From positions 147,676-211,675 of the forward strand of contig BMQD01000005.1 in the NCBI GenBank assembly GCA_014647935.1: a stretch of 64,000 nt of DNA. The letters are read 5' to 3'. The notes below the pieces were generated by a model. The model worked only from the letters and a program-made list of their open reading frames with translations. It made no database searches and was not told where the DNA came from. This document shows, one piece after another, positions 17,133-30,881 of the stretch. The first letter of the stretch is position 1, and the number at the start of each line of letters is the position of its first letter. Source of the DNA: Planomonospora parontospora (GTDB lineage: Bacteria > Actinomycetota > Actinomycetes > Streptosporangiales > Streptosporangiaceae). The position numbers and the translations under genes are program-made.

Positions 17133-17678
17133 GAGTGGGCTCCAGGCTTGAGGCGCATCCCCAGCACATGGGGATGTTCGACATGGCTGGCCTGCCGGAT
17201 GCGGGGCATGCGAAATAGCCGCCGCGTGGCAAGCCGACCGTCGTACGTTACGGGTCGGATGCGTCCCAGGTCAAACCGGACGCCTTCGCCGAGCCGGTCG
17301 TCCACAGTTCCACAGGCTTCTTTTCCACCGGCGTTTCTTTATCCACAGGATGTGCACCCAGCCTCCCCTGCACAGCCACTAGGCTGTGGACAACGTCTTG
17401 AACACCCTGTGGACACGGACTACTGTCGGCCCCTCCGGACCTTCTTCCCGCTGTAGAACACGGCCTTGCCGTCTGTGCGGGGTTGTGCACGGCTTGTGGA
17501 TCCGCTGTGGATTCCATGTGGATTTCGAGACGGGACCACGACCGGCCGCACAGCCGCCGACGTGTGGACAGCTTGTGGACAACGGGAGATCCGAGGCGCT
17601 CGGCGGCCATCGGTGTGGACGAAGAGCGGATTCGCGGTGTGCTCGCGGGGGGCCGCGTCGAAGGAGGGGAGCCGGGCC
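17133..17678. promoter_or_regulatory. rpmH-dnaA intergenic region with DnaA-box cluster
   Basis: 546 bp without a gene. About a dozen DnaA-box-like 9-mers occur. Perfect boxes are TTATCCACA at 17339-17347 and TGTGGACAA (TTGTCCACA on minus) at 17385-17393 and 17574-17582. Near matches are at 17298-17306, 17408-17416, 17495-17503, 17506-17514, 17517-17525, 17563-17571 and 17614-17622. Most boxes after 17380 are in the same orientation. In streptomycetes and mycobacteria such boxes autoregulate dnaA and can contribute to origin function. Confidence 0.85.
17245..17274 (-). promoter_or_regulatory. Predicted housekeeping promoter of rpmH operon
   Basis: On the minus strand TTGACC (17274-17269) and TAACGT (17250-17245) are separated by 18 bp, close to the sigma-70/HrdB consensus. 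It would give a leader of about 105 nt before rpmH. Confidence 0.7.
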
Positions 17679-19493
17679 ATGGACGAGATGGAACTCGGCG
17701 CGGTGTGGGCACGGGTGCTGGCGAGTTCCCTCCATGAGGACGTCCCGCCCATCCACCGCGCGTGGCTCGGGCAGACCGTGCCCTTCGGTCTCATGAACGA
17801 CACCGTGGTGCTCGCCGCGCCCACCGACTTCGCCCGGGACGTGCTGGAGAACAAGCTCCGCCCCCTGGTCACCCAGGCGCTCTCCCAGGAGATGGGCCGC
17901 CCGATGCGTTTCGCGGTCATGGTGGACCCCGCCGCGAGCGCGAACGCCGGTCCGGGTCCCGGGGTCGGCGGCCCCGGGAACGCCGGGCGCCCCGGGAGCG
18001 GCCCCGCCCGGCCCCGGGAGGCCTATCCCCAGGACTCCGGGGCGGGTTATCCCCAGGGCAACGGGGCGCAGCCGGGTTATGCACAGGGCGGGAACGCCCA
18101 GCACCACGGGGGTTCCGGCCAGCAGCACCCCTATCCCGCGGCGCGCCCGGCCGCGCCGCCGTCCACCGACTATCCACAGCCCCGGCCACAGGGACAGGGC
18201 TTCTCCTTCCCCTATCCGCAGGGCGAGGGCGACTATCCCCAGCGGGAGGAGAACACGCAGCCGTACCGCCCCGCGCCGCCCGCGCCCGCGCCTCCCCCCG
18301 CAGAGCAGGACCAGGGTCAGGGGTACGGCGGGCGGGGTTATCCCCCGCAGCCGGCGCCGCCCCGCGCCGAGCCCGGCGCCTTCGAACGCCCGGCGCCCGT
18401 GCCGGCTCCCGCCCAGAACAGGTGGGACTCCCGTGGCGGCCGCACTCCGGGGGAGCCCGCGCGGCTGAACCCGAAGTACACCTTCGAGACCTTCGTCATC
18501 GGCTCCAGCAACCGTTTCGCGCACGCCGCCGCGGTCGCGGTGGCCGAGGCCCCGGCCAAGGCGTACAACCCGCTGTTCATCTACGGCGACTCCGGGCTGG
18601 GCAAGACCCACCTGCTGCACGCGATCGGCCACTACGCGCAGAGCCTCTACGACGGCGCGCGGGTGAGATACGTCAGCTCGGAGGAGTTCACCAACGACTT
18701 CATCAACTCCATCCGCGACCACAAGGCCGACAACTTCCGCGGCCGCTACCGGGCCGTGGACATCCTGCTGGTGGACGACATCCAGTTCCTGGAGGGCAAG
18801 GAGCAGACGCAGGAGGAGTTCTTCCACACCTTCAACACCCTGCACAACGCCAACAAGCAGATCGTCATCTCCAGCGACCGGGCGCCCAAGCAGCTGATCA
18901 CCCTGGAGGACCGGCTCCGCAACCGGTTCGAGTGGGGCCTGATCACCGACGTGCAGCCGCCCGAGCTGGAGACCCGCATCGCGATCCTGCGCAAGAAGGC
19001 GATCCAGGAGGGGCTGGCCGCCCCGCCCGAGGTGCTCGAATACATCGCCAGCCGTATCTCCACCAACATCCGTGAGCTGGAGGGCGCGCTGATCCGGGTG
19101 ACCGCGTTCGCCAGCCTCAACCGGCAGTCGGTGGACCTGCAGCTCACCGAGGTCGTGCTCAAGGACCTGATCACCGAGGACGCCGACTCCGAGATCACGA
19201 TCGCCACGATCATGGCCTCGACCGCCACCTACTTCGGCCTGTCGATCGACGATCTGTGCGGCGGCTCGCGCTCGCGGGTCCTGGTGACCGCCCGGCAGAT
19301 CGCGATGTACCTGTGCCGGGAGCTCACCGACATGTCGCTGCCGAAGATCGGCCAGCAGTTCGGCGGCCGCGACCACACGACGGTCATGCACGCCGACCGG
19401 AAGATCCGCTCGCTCATGGCGGAGCGGCGCTCGATCTACAACCAGGTCAACGAGCTCACCACGAGGATCAAGCAGCAGTCGCGCAATGGGTGA
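17679..19493 (+). CDS. dnaA: Chromosomal replication initiator DnaA
   Basis: 604 residues from the ATG at 17679 (AAGGAGGGG upstream), beginning [18 protein letters not shown] (domain I). Domain II is a very long Pro/Gly/Gln-rich linker (about residues 85-265) with repeated Tyr-Pro-Gln words. The AAA+ domain III starts near [20 protein letters not shown], with Walker [10 protein letters not shown] (about 303-311), Walker [14 protein letters not shown] and sensor [10 protein letters not shown]. Domain IV has the DNA-binding signature [18 protein letters not shown]. The long linker resembles streptomycete DnaA. An in-frame extension to 17466 exists but lacks a ribosome site. Confidence 0.98.
   Translation: MDEMELGAVWARVLASSLHEDVPPIHRAWLGQTVPFGLMNDTVVLAAPTDFARDVLENKLRPLVTQALSQEMGRPMRFAVMVDPAASANAGPGPGVGGPGNAGRPGSGPARPREAYPQDSGAGYPQGNGAQPGYAQGGNAQHHGGSGQQHPYPAARPAAPPSTDYPQPRPQGQGFSFPYPQGEGDYPQREENTQPYRPAPPAPAPPPAEQDQGQGYGGRGYPPQPAPPRAEPGAFERPAPVPAPAQNRWDSRGGRTPGEPARLNPKYTFETFVIGSSNRFAHAAAVAVAEAPAKAYNPLFIYGDSGLGKTHLLHAIGHYAQSLYDGARVRYVSSEEFTNDFINSIRDHKADNFRGRYRAVDILLVDDIQFLEGKEQTQEEFFHTFNTLHNANKQIVISSDRAPKQLITLEDRLRNRFEWGLITDVQPPELETRIAILRKKAIQEGLAAPPEVLEYIASRISTNIRELEGALIRVTAFASLNRQSVDLQLTEVVLKDLITEDADSEITIATIMASTATYFGLSIDDLCGGSRSRVLVTARQIAMYLCRELTDMSLPKIGQQFGGRDHTTVMHADRKIRSLMAERRSIYNQVNELTTRIKQQSRNG
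18023..18241 (+). repeat. DnaA-box-like words inside the dnaA linker
   Basis: The Tyr-Pro-Gln repeats of DnaA domain II are encoded by words resembling the DnaA box. TTATGCACA (18077-18085) is a perfect match to the E. coli TTATNCACA consensus, and CTATCCACA (18170-18178) fits the relaxed box. TTATCCCCA (18047-18055), CTATCCCCA (18023-18031, 18233-18241) and CTATCCGCA (18212-18220) differ by one or two bases. All are on the plus strand. Confidence 0.7.
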
Positions 19494-20078
19494 GCGATTC
19501 CCCACAGATGATGCACAGCCTGTGGAAAACCTTGTGGATCAGCGTCGCGGCCAGGGACAACCTGGGCAATCAGAAAAATTCGGGCGGCTGAGCCGATGAT
19601 GAGCTGTTCTCGCCTTATTCCCCACCTGGGGACAACTCTGGGGAGAACCTGGGGACAACTTGTTGACAACCCGTGGACAACATGTGGACGCCCTGTGCGC
19701 AGAGTTTTCCCCAGGGACAAATCGGTCTCCTACCCCGTGGAAAACCTGGGGAAACCTCGTGGATAACCATCGTTTACCGGTGGATGGAGAGCCCCTCACC
19801 TGGGGACGGCCTGTGGGTAGAGTTCGGCCGTCCACAGGCGGGCCGGTTTCCCACAGGCTCCGCCCACACCCCCGGTGGATGAAAAAACAGGGTGTGAGCT
19901 GCGAAAACGAGGTCCGTCCACAGTTTCCACACCCCCTACTGTGATGACCCCACTTATCTCTCAAGAAGAAACTCAAGACCCATAGAGGGGTTCCGGGGCA
20001 GCGCAGGCGCGCGACAGTGAACACTTGAACCCCAAGGCACCGAGCGGACAGCGCTCGATACACAGGAGGCAGATCCAC
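19494..20078. other. oriC: oriC, chromosomal replication origin (dnaA-dnaN spacer)
   Basis: 585 bp between dnaA and dnaN, dense in DnaA-box 9-mers. Examples: TGTGGAAAA 19521-19529, TGTGGATCA 19533-19541, TGGGGACAA 19627-19635 and 19650-19658, TGTTGACAA 19661-19669, CGTGGACAA 19672-19680, CGTGGAAAA 19736-19744, CGTGGATAA 19758-19766 in one orientation; CCGTCCACA 19828-19836 and 19914-19922, TTTCCCACA 19847-19855 and GTTTCCACA 19923-19931 in the other. Orientation switches near 19.8 kb. Most boxes are one mismatch from TTGTCCACA, as is usual in high-GC actinobacteria. The segment 19940-20000 is comparatively A-rich and carries the dnaN upstream region. Confidence 0.92.
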
Positions 20079-21215
20079 GTGATGTTCCGGGTCGACCGAG
20101 ACGTGCTCGCAGAGGCGGTCGCATGGACGGCACGCAGCCTTCCGGCGCGTCCCTCCGTGCCGGTGCTGGCCGGCATGCGCCTCGAGGTCACGGAGGGCGG
20201 TCAGCTGAAGCTCTCCGGCTTCGACTACGAGGTCTCCGCCGAGGTGACCCTCGAGCTGCAGACGGGCGAGGCCGGAGTGGTCCTCGTCTCCGGCAGGCTC
20301 CTCGCCGAGATCACCCGCGCGCTCCCCGCACAGCCTGTGGATTTCGTGGTGGAGGGGGCCAAGGCCGTCGTCACCTGCGGCAGCGCCCGGTTCACACTCC
20401 TCACCATGCCTGTGGAGGACTACCCCTCCCTGCCGGCCATGCCCCCGGCCGCCGGGCGCGTCGGCAGTGACGTGTTCGCCTCCGCCGTCGCGCAGGTCGC
20501 GGTGGCGGCGGGCAAGGACGACACCCTGCCGATGCTGACCGGCGTGCGGGTGGAGATCGAGGGCGACACCGTCACCCTCGCCGCCACCGACCGCTACCGC
20601 CTGGCCGTACGCGAGCTGAAGTGGCAGCCGGAGCAGGCCGACATCTCGGCGATCGCGATGATCCCCGGCAAGACCCTCGCCGACACCGCCAAGGCCCTGG
20701 GGTCGACCGGCGCCCAGGTCGAGATCGCGATGAGCTCCGCCGGCGGCACCGGGGAGGGCATGATCGGCTTCTCCAGCGCCGGGCGCCGCACCACCACCCG
20801 CCTGCTCGACCCGGAGTTCCCCAAGTACCGCTCGCTGCTGCCGACCGAGTTCTCCGCCCGCGCGGACCTGTCCACGGCCTCGTTCGTCGAGGCGGTCAAG
20901 CGTGTGGCGCTGGTCGCCGAGCGCAACACCCCCGTCCGGATGGCCTTCCGCGGCGGAGAGGTCGTACTGGAGGCGGGCAGCGGCGACGAGGCGCAGGCGG
21001 TGGAGGTCCTGCCGGTGGACTTCGAGGGGGACGACATCAACATCGCCTTCAACCACCAGTTCCTGCTGGAGGGCCTGCACGCGATCGACTCCGACGTGGC
21101 CCGGCTGCAGATGACCACCTCCACCAAGCCGGCCATCCTCACCCCGGGCAAGCCTGTGGACGACGGAACCACCGCCTACCGCTACCTGATCATGCCGATC
21201 CGTCTTTCCAGCTGA
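20079..21215 (+). CDS. dnaN: DNA polymerase III beta subunit (sliding clamp)
   Basis: 378 residues from the GTG at 20079 (ATG at 20082 is equally possible; AGGAGG at 20064-20069). Three clamp folds are recognisable, beginning FRVDRDVLAEAVAWTARSLP and ending YRYLIMPIRLSS, with IEGDTVTLAATDRYRLAVRE in the middle domain and FVEAVKRVALVAERNTPVR in the third. The ring tethers polymerase to DNA. DnaA-box-like words also occur within the gene (for example 20337-20345). The in-frame extension to 20025 lacks a start signal. Confidence 0.98.
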   Translation: MMFRVDRDVLAEAVAWTARSLPARPSVPVLAGMRLEVTEGGQLKLSGFDYEVSAEVTLELQTGEAGVVLVSGRLLAEITRALPAQPVDFVVEGAKAVVTCGSARFTLLTMPVEDYPSLPAMPPAAGRVGSDVFASAVAQVAVAAGKDDTLPMLTGVRVEIEGDTVTLAATDRYRLAVRELKWQPEQADISAIAMIPGKTLADTAKALGSTGAQVEIAMSSAGGTGEGMIGFSSAGRRTTTRLLDPEFPKYRSLLPTEFSARADLSTASFVEAVKRVALVAERNTPVRMAFRGGEVVLEAGSGDEAQAVEVLPVDFEGDDINIAFNHQFLLEGLHAIDSDVARLQMTTSTKPAILTPGKPVDDGTTAYRYLIMPIRLSS

Positions 21216-21562
21216 CGGGGCGCGGTCCGCCGCACCTGTGCGGGCCCGCGGTCCCGCACGGGTGCGCACCCGCACGGGCCCTCTCCGGGCGGAGCGCTCC
21301 GACACCCTGGGAGGCCGCCCAGACCGCCGCTGAGGCCCGTGGGGCCCCTGGGGCGGGCCGGAGGCGGTGGGCGGGCCGCGGACCGCGTGGAGAGCCGCTC
21401 AGCGCCGTGCGCACCGGTACGGCCCGCCCGTGCCGCGGCCGCGGATCCGGTACGGCCCGCGTGAGCCCGTCCGGACCCGGGTGGATGATGGGATCCCGGG
21501 AAGGGGATGCTCGTAGGGCACAGCGGTACGGACGGTTTGGGCGATCCTGAAGGGGACGGCAC
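21216..21562. other. dnaN-gnd intergenic region
   Basis: 347 bp without a gene. It is G/C-rich with self-complementary stretches such as the palindrome GGGTGCGCACCC near 21260-21271 and a repeated GGTACGGCCCG. These could act in termination after dnaN, but there is no T-run. I see no promoter hexamers I would defend. Confidence 0.4.
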
Positions 21563-22507
21563 ATGCAGATCGGCATGATCGGACTGGGCAAGATGGGCGG
21601 CAACATGGCCGAGCGGCTGCGCCGCGGCGGTCACGAGGTCGTCGGTTACGACCGGGACCCCGGCGTCAGCGACGTCGGGAGCCTGCAGGAACTGGTGGAC
21701 CGGCTGCAGGCGCCGCGCGCGGTGTGGGTCATGGTCCCGGCGGGGGCGCCGACCCAGGCGACGGTCGAGGAGCTCGGCAAGCTGCTGTCGGCCGGGGACG
21801 TCGTCGTCGACGGGGGCAACTCGCACTACGTGGACGACCAGAAGCACGGCGCCGAGCTGGCGGCCCGCGGGATCGGCTTCGTCGACTGCGGCGTGAGCGG
21901 CGGCGTGTGGGGCCTGGAGAACGGCTACGCGCTGATGGTCGGCGGCGCCGAGGCGGACATCCAGCGGCTCCGGCCGGTCTTCGAGACCCTCAAGCCCGAG
22001 GGTGAGGACGGTTTCGTCCACGCGGGCGAGATCGGCGCCGGGCACTTCGCCAAGATGGTCCACAACGGCATCGAGTACGGCATGATGCAGGCCTTCGCCG
22101 AGGGCTGGGAGCTGCTGGAGGCCGCCGACATCGTGACGGACGTGCCGGGCGCCTTCAAGAGCTGGCGGCAGGGCACGGTCATCCGCTCGTGGCTGCTCGA
22201 CCTGCTGGTCCGCGCGCTGGACGAGGACTCCGACCTGTCGGGCCTGCGCGGTTACGCCCAGGACTCCGGCGAGGGCCGGTGGACGGTCCAGGCGGCGGTG
22301 GACCACGCGGTACCGCTGCCCGTCATCACCGCCGCGCTGTACGCGCGGTTCGCCTCGCGCCAGGACGACTCCCCCGCCATGAAGATGGTCGCGGCGCTGC
22401 GCAACCAGTTCGGCGGGCACGCCGTCACCGCCAAGGAGGGCGAGGTCGCCAAGGGCGCCGACGCCCCCGGCGCCGACGTCGTCCCCCCGGTCGAGGCCCA
22501 GGGATAG
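21563..22507 (+). CDS. gnd: 6-phosphogluconate dehydrogenase, decarboxylating (short NAD-type)
   Basis: 314-residue short-form 6-phosphogluconate dehydrogenase that oxidatively decarboxylates 6-phosphogluconate to ribulose 5-phosphate. It has the Rossmann motif MQIGMIGLGKMGGNMAERL, the substrate segment VDGGNSHYVDD, the signature FVDCGVSGGVWGLENGYALM and the catalytic GAGHFAKMVHNGIEYGMMQ. The length matches the GndA-like family (about 300), shorter than the 470-residue NADP enzymes. Start ATG with AAGGGGAC upstream. gnd between dnaN and recF is a conserved actinobacterial arrangement. Confidence 0.95.
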   Translation: MQIGMIGLGKMGGNMAERLRRGGHEVVGYDRDPGVSDVGSLQELVDRLQAPRAVWVMVPAGAPTQATVEELGKLLSAGDVVVDGGNSHYVDDQKHGAELAARGIGFVDCGVSGGVWGLENGYALMVGGAEADIQRLRPVFETLKPEGEDGFVHAGEIGAGHFAKMVHNGIEYGMMQAFAEGWELLEAADIVTDVPGAFKSWRQGTVIRSWLLDLLVRALDEDSDLSGLRGYAQDSGEGRWTVQAAVDHAVPLPVITAALYARFASRQDDSPAMKMVAALRNQFGGHAVTAKEGEVAKGADAPGADVVPPVEAQG

Positions 22508-22513
22508 GCCCCC

Positions 22514-22605
22514 GGTCCACAGCCTGTGGACGGGTGCGGCACGGCGGCGCGCCCGTCCTGCGACCGTCCACAGGCTGTGGACCACGAGCCGCAGGTTGTG
22601 GACCG
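22514..22605. promoter_or_regulatory. DnaA-box cluster upstream of recF
   Basis: Two inverted pairs of box cores, GTCCACA-gcc-TGTGGAC (22514-22530) and GTCCACA-ggc-TGTGGAC (22566-22582), plus TGTGGACCG (22597-22605) lie in the 210-bp gnd-recF gap. The boxes may titrate DnaA or couple recF expression to initiation. Confidence 0.65.
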
Positions 22606-22717
22606 CGAGCGCCGCGCCTTCCCGCCCGCCGTTCCGCCGCCCGGGCCGCCCATGCCCCTTCGGTACGGCCCGGCTCCTGCAGCCACCGCAGGAACGGGAA
22701 GGCACTAACGTAACGGC

Positions 22718-24067
22718 GTGCACGTAGCCCACCTCTCGCTGACCGACTTCCGGTCCTACGACGCCGTGGAACTCGCCCTCGAACCGGGCGCCACGGCCTT
22801 CGTGGGGCCGAACGGGCAGGGCAAGACCAACCTGGTCGAAGCGCTGGGCTATGTGGCCACGCAGTCGAGCCACCGGGTCGCCACCGACGGGCCGCTGGTC
22901 CGGCAGGGGGCGGCGCGGGCCGTCGTGCGTTCGGTGGTCGTGCGCGACGACCGGCGGGCGCTGGTCGAGCTGGAGATCAACCCCGGCAGGGCCAACCGGG
23001 CCAGGCTGAACCGCTCCCCCGTGTCCCGCCCGCGCGACGTCATCGGCCTGCTGCGCACGGTGCTGTTCGCCCCGGAGGACCTGGCCCTGGTCAAGGGCGA
23101 CCCCGCGGAGCGCCGCCGGTTCCTGGACGACCTGCTGGTGGCCAGAACCCCCAGGCTCGCCGGGGTCCGCGCCGACTACGACCGGGTGCTCAAGCAGCGC
23201 GGGGCCCTGCTGCGCACCGCGGCCCAGGCCAGGCGCGGCGGCCGGAGCCCCGCGCGGAGCGGCCGCCGGGCGGAGAGCGAGGCCGCGTTCGCGGCGGCCG
23301 GCGCCGGCGACGTGCTGAGCACGCTGGAGGTCTGGGACGCCCACCTGGCCAGGCACGGCGCCGAGCTGCTGGCGGCCCGGCTGGAGCTGGTCGAGGCGCT
23401 GCGCCCGCTGGTGACCGCCTCCTATGCCTCCCTGGCGCCCGGTTCCGCGCCCGTGGACCTGGCGTACCGCAGCAGCCTGTCCACAGGATCCACAGGCTCT
23501 GCGGGGTCTGTGGACACCGAAGGCGCTGCGGGTGCCGCAGTGTCTCCAGGGTCTGCGGGGTCTGCGGGGTCTACGGGGTCTGCGGGGTCTGCGGGGTCTG
23601 CGGGGTCTGCGGACACCGCCGGTGCCACGGGTGCCGTGGTCCGGCCGGGCGCGGACGCTCCCGACCGGACCGCGCTGGAGGAGGCGCTCCGGGCCGGTCT
23701 GCTGGAGGTCCGCACCGCCGAGCTGGAGCGCGGGGTCACCCTCGTCGGGCCGCACCGCGACGACGTGTTCCTCGGCCTGGGGGAGCTGCCCGCGCGCGGC
23801 TACGCCAGCCACGGCGAGTCCTGGTCGTTCGCCCTGGCCCTCCGGCTGGCCGCCTACGACCTGCTCCGGGCCGACGGCGGCGACCCGGTGCTGATCCTCG
23901 ACGACGTCTTCGCCGAGCTGGACGCGCAGCGCCGCCGCCGGCTGGCCGAGCTCGTCGCGCCCGCCGAGCAGGTGCTGATCACCGCCGCGGTCCCCGACGA
24001 CGTACCCGCGGAGCTGGCCGGGGCCCGGTTCGACGTGGCGGAGGGAAGCGTGTCCCGTGTCCGCTGA
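22718..24067 (+). CDS. recF: DNA replication and repair protein RecF
   Basis: 449 residues. SMC-like ATPase for recombinational gap repair. N-terminal [18 protein letters not shown] and Walker [20 protein letters not shown]-terminal ABC signature and Walker B region [55 protein letters not shown]. The protein is about 70 residues longer than typical RecF (about 375-385) because of a Gly/Ser/Ala-repeat insert at residues about 255-310, and a shorter Arg/Ala-rich insert near 172-195. The GTG at 22718 has no ribosome site; TAACGT at 22706-22711 suggests a leaderless transcript. The 3' end overlaps dciA by 11 nt. Confidence 0.96.
   Translation: MHVAHLSLTDFRSYDAVELALEPGATAFVGPNGQGKTNLVEALGYVATQSSHRVATDGPLVRQGAARAVVRSVVVRDDRRALVELEINPGRANRARLNRSPVSRPRDVIGLLRTVLFAPEDLALVKGDPAERRRFLDDLLVARTPRLAGVRADYDRVLKQRGALLRTAAQARRGGRSPARSGRRAESEAAFAAAGAGDVLSTLEVWDAHLARHGAELLAARLELVEALRPLVTASYASLAPGSAPVDLAYRSSLSTGSTGSAGSVDTEGAAGAAVSPGSAGSAGSTGSAGSAGSAGSADTAGATGAVVRPGADAPDRTALEEALRAGLLEVRTAELERGVTLVGPHRDDVFLGLGELPARGYASHGESWSFALALRLAAYDLLRADGGDPVLILDDVFAELDAQRRRRLAELVAPAEQVLITAAVPDDVPAELAGARFDVAEGSVSRVR
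23549..23621 (+). repeat. 9-nt minisatellite inside recF
   Basis: About eight tandem copies of the 9-mer GGGTCTGCG (one copy with CTAC) encode Gly-Ser-Ala triplets within RecF. The upstream part of the same insert carries DnaA-box-like words (CTGTCCACA 23477-23485, TGTGGACAC 23509-23517). Confidence 0.92.
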
Positions 24068-24647
24068 GCAGACGCCGGAGCCGGGGACAGGGCCGGGACC
24101 CGCCGCAGGTGCGGGAGCCCCGGTGCCGGGGGCCGTACCCGGTCCCGCCGGGGGCGCCGCCAAGAACGCGGCCGCCAGGGGCGCGGCGTTGGCCAGGGAG
24201 AAGCTGGCCCAGGCGAAGGCCGACGCGGCCAAGCGCGGGCAGCTGCCGCGCGAGCCCCGGAAGAAGGCCGCGGGACCGCGCCGGGAGTCGGGGGACCCGC
24301 AGCTCTTCGGACGGGCCATCACCGACCTGCTCGCCGACCGGGGCTGGCGCGAGCCGGTGGCGGTCGGCGGCGTCTTCGGTCGCTGGCACGAGATCGTCGG
24401 CCCGGAGATGGCCGCGCACACCACGCCGCAGAGCTTCGCCGACGGCGAGGTCCTGGTGGTCGCCGACTCCACCGCCTGGGCCTCCCAGGTGCGGTGGCTG
24501 GCCGGTCAGGTGGTCAGGCGGCTGAACGAGGAGCTCGGGGACGGGACCGTACAGCGGATCAACGTGCAGGGGCCGCAGAACGGCCCGCCGCGCAGCGGGG
24601 GCCTGCGGGTGACCGGGAGCCGGGGGCCGGGCGACACCTACGGGTGA
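24057..24647 (+). CDS. dciA: DUF721/DciA family replicative helicase operator
   Basis: 196 residues. A disordered Pro/Gly/Ala-rich N-terminus (about 1-75) precedes the DUF721 domain (about 80-170): [72 protein letters not shown]. DciA loads or operates the replicative helicase in bacteria lacking DnaC/DnaI. The GTG at 24057 overlaps recF by 11 nt, so the two are translationally coupled. The position between recF and gyrB is the usual actinobacterial one. Confidence 0.92.
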   Translation: MSAEQTPEPGTGPGPAAGAGAPVPGAVPGPAGGAAKNAAARGAALAREKLAQAKADAAKRGQLPREPRKKAAGPRRESGDPQLFGRAITDLLADRGWREPVAVGGVFGRWHEIVGPEMAAHTTPQSFADGEVLVVADSTAWASQVRWLAGQVVRRLNEELGDGTVQRINVQGPQNGPPRSGGLRVTGSRGPGDTYG

Positions 24648-27077
<2,430 letters not shown>

Positions 27078-27125
27078 CGGCAGCCGTACCGACCCTCTCC
27101 GACTCCCGAAAAGGATCCATCACCC

Positions 27126-29654
<2,529 letters not shown>

Positions 29655-29657
29655 CCG

Positions 29658-30593
29658 GTGAGCGCTCAGGCCAGTTCGGGTCCGCGGCCGTCCTCGCCTG
29701 CCCGACCGAAACGCGATCAGGTGACGGAGAAGATGGACAAGGCCACTGAAGCGGATGTCGTGGAGGTGGTCGAGTCACCGGCCGACGGCGGTGCCTCCGC
29801 GCCGGAGACCGACGGTTCGGCGACCGACGAGACCACCAAGGGCGGGTCCGGCATGAAGAAGGCGAACGACGACGAGAAGCCGGCCGACTCCACGGTACGG
29901 ATCCGCCCGGCCTCCGCCGAGGCCGGCCCGTCCTGGTCTCCCGGAGCCCAGTCGGCCCCGCCGCGCACCCCTGCCGCTCCGGTGTCCAACGGTCCGGTGT
30001 CCAGCGGTCCGGCGGCCGGCGGGCCCTCTCCGGCCGGTACGGTTCCCGGCCCGAGCACCGTTCCCGGCCCGGGTGCGGCTCCTCGGCCGGGCAGCGCCTC
30101 GTCCTCGCTGAACACGGCGAACACGGCGACCGCGGTCGACGGGAAGGCCTCGGGATCGTCCTCCCCGCTGCGGATGGACAACCGGAAGTCCTCGGACTCG
30201 TCCGGGCCCAGGACGCCCCGCAAGGCGCACCTGGTCCTGCGCAGGATCGAGCCGTGGTCGGCCATGAAGTTCAGCTTCGTGGTCTCCCTGGTCTGCTTCG
30301 TGGTGCTGTTCGTCGCGGTCGCGGTGCTCTACATGGTGCTGAACGCGCTCGGCGTCTTCGACTCGATCATCCAGATCGTCAACCAGTTCACCGTCCCGGA
30401 CGGCAAGGCCTCCGACACCAGCTTCGACATCTCCCCCTGGTTCGAGCCGGTCCGGATCCTCGGCTACACCGCCCTGATCGGCGCGGTGAACGTGGTGCTC
30501 ATCACCGCCCTGTCCACCCTGGGCGCGGTCATCTACAACGTCGCCTCCGACCTGGTGGGCGGCGTCGAGGTGACCTTCAGCGAAGCCGAGTGA
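29658..30593 (+). CDS. DUF3566 transmembrane protein
   Basis: 311 residues. The first about 190 are disordered (Ser/Pro/Gly repeats such as GPSTVPGPGAAPRPGS) and the C-terminal about 120 form the DUF3566 domain with RIEPWSAMKFSFVVSLVCF, two membrane segments (about 200-225 and 275-295) and NVASDLVGGVEVTFSE. The gene always follows gyrA in actinobacteria (Rv0007 in M. tuberculosis); its biochemical role is not established. The GTG lies 3 nt after the gyrA stop, so it is the last gene of the gyr transcript, before the hairpin at 30599. Confidence 0.9.
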   Translation: MSAQASSGPRPSSPARPKRDQVTEKMDKATEADVVEVVESPADGGASAPETDGSATDETTKGGSGMKKANDDEKPADSTVRIRPASAEAGPSWSPGAQSAPPRTPAAPVSNGPVSSGPAAGGPSPAGTVPGPSTVPGPGAAPRPGSASSSLNTANTATAVDGKASGSSSPLRMDNRKSSDSSGPRTPRKAHLVLRRIEPWSAMKFSFVVSLVCFVVLFVAVAVLYMVLNALGVFDSIIQIVNQFTVPDGKASDTSFDISPWFEPVRILGYTALIGAVNVVLITALSTLGAVIYNVASDLVGGVEVTFSEAE

Positions 30594-30598
30594 CCGCT

Positions 30599-30637
30599 CG
30601 CGCCGCGTCCCCGGATCCGGTCCGGGGACGCGGCGCG
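30599..30637 (+). terminator. Terminator hairpin after the gyrase operon
   Basis: Perfect 17-bp stem (30599-30615 with 30621-30637) and a 5-nt loop, 5 nt after the DUF3566 stop. There is no U-tract, but its stability makes termination likely. Confidence 0.75.
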
Positions 30638-30727
30638 AACAGGTCCCGGAACACGGTAGGCTTTTCCCTGTTCGAGCGGCCGGATTCGCCATCCTCCCGG
30701 GGATGCGATACGGTTTCCGCACGACGA

Positions 30728-30801
30728 GGGGCTATAGCTCAGACGGTTAGAGCGCTTCCCTGATAAGGAAGAGGTCCCAGGTTCAAGTCCTGGTAGCCCC
30801 A
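30728..30801 (+). tRNA. tRNA-Ile (GAT)
   Basis: 74-nt cloverleaf: acceptor GGGGCTA/TAGCCCC, D arm GCTC/GAGC, anticodon stem CTTCC/GGAAG with loop CTGATAA (anticodon GAT), T arm CCAGG-TTCAAGT-CCTGG, discriminator A. 3' CCA is not encoded. Its place after gyrA-DUF3566 is conserved; the tRNA-Ala that commonly follows is absent here. Confidence 0.98.
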
Positions 30802-30820
30802 CACGGTTTCGCAAATCCAC

Positions 30821-30854
30821 AGGCCGGATCCCAAGCTCAGGGATCCGGCCTTTT
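30821..30854. terminator. Rho-independent terminator after tRNA-Ile
   Basis: Perfect 12-bp stem (30821-30832 with 30840-30851) with a 7-nt loop, followed by TTT. It lies between the tRNA and the convergent hydrolase gene and can serve both strands. Confidence 0.88.
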
Positions 30855-30881
30855 GATCGTTTGCTGGTCATTCGCCGGTGA

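Noticed and set aside
23549-23621. Tandem repeats as a possible CRISPR array.
   Set aside because: Units are 9 nt with no spacers, lie in recF coding frame, and no cas gene is present.
30728-30801. tRNA-Ile 3' end as integration site of a genomic island up to 50 kb.
   Set aside because: I find no repeat of the tRNA 3' end downstream and no integrase gene in the window.
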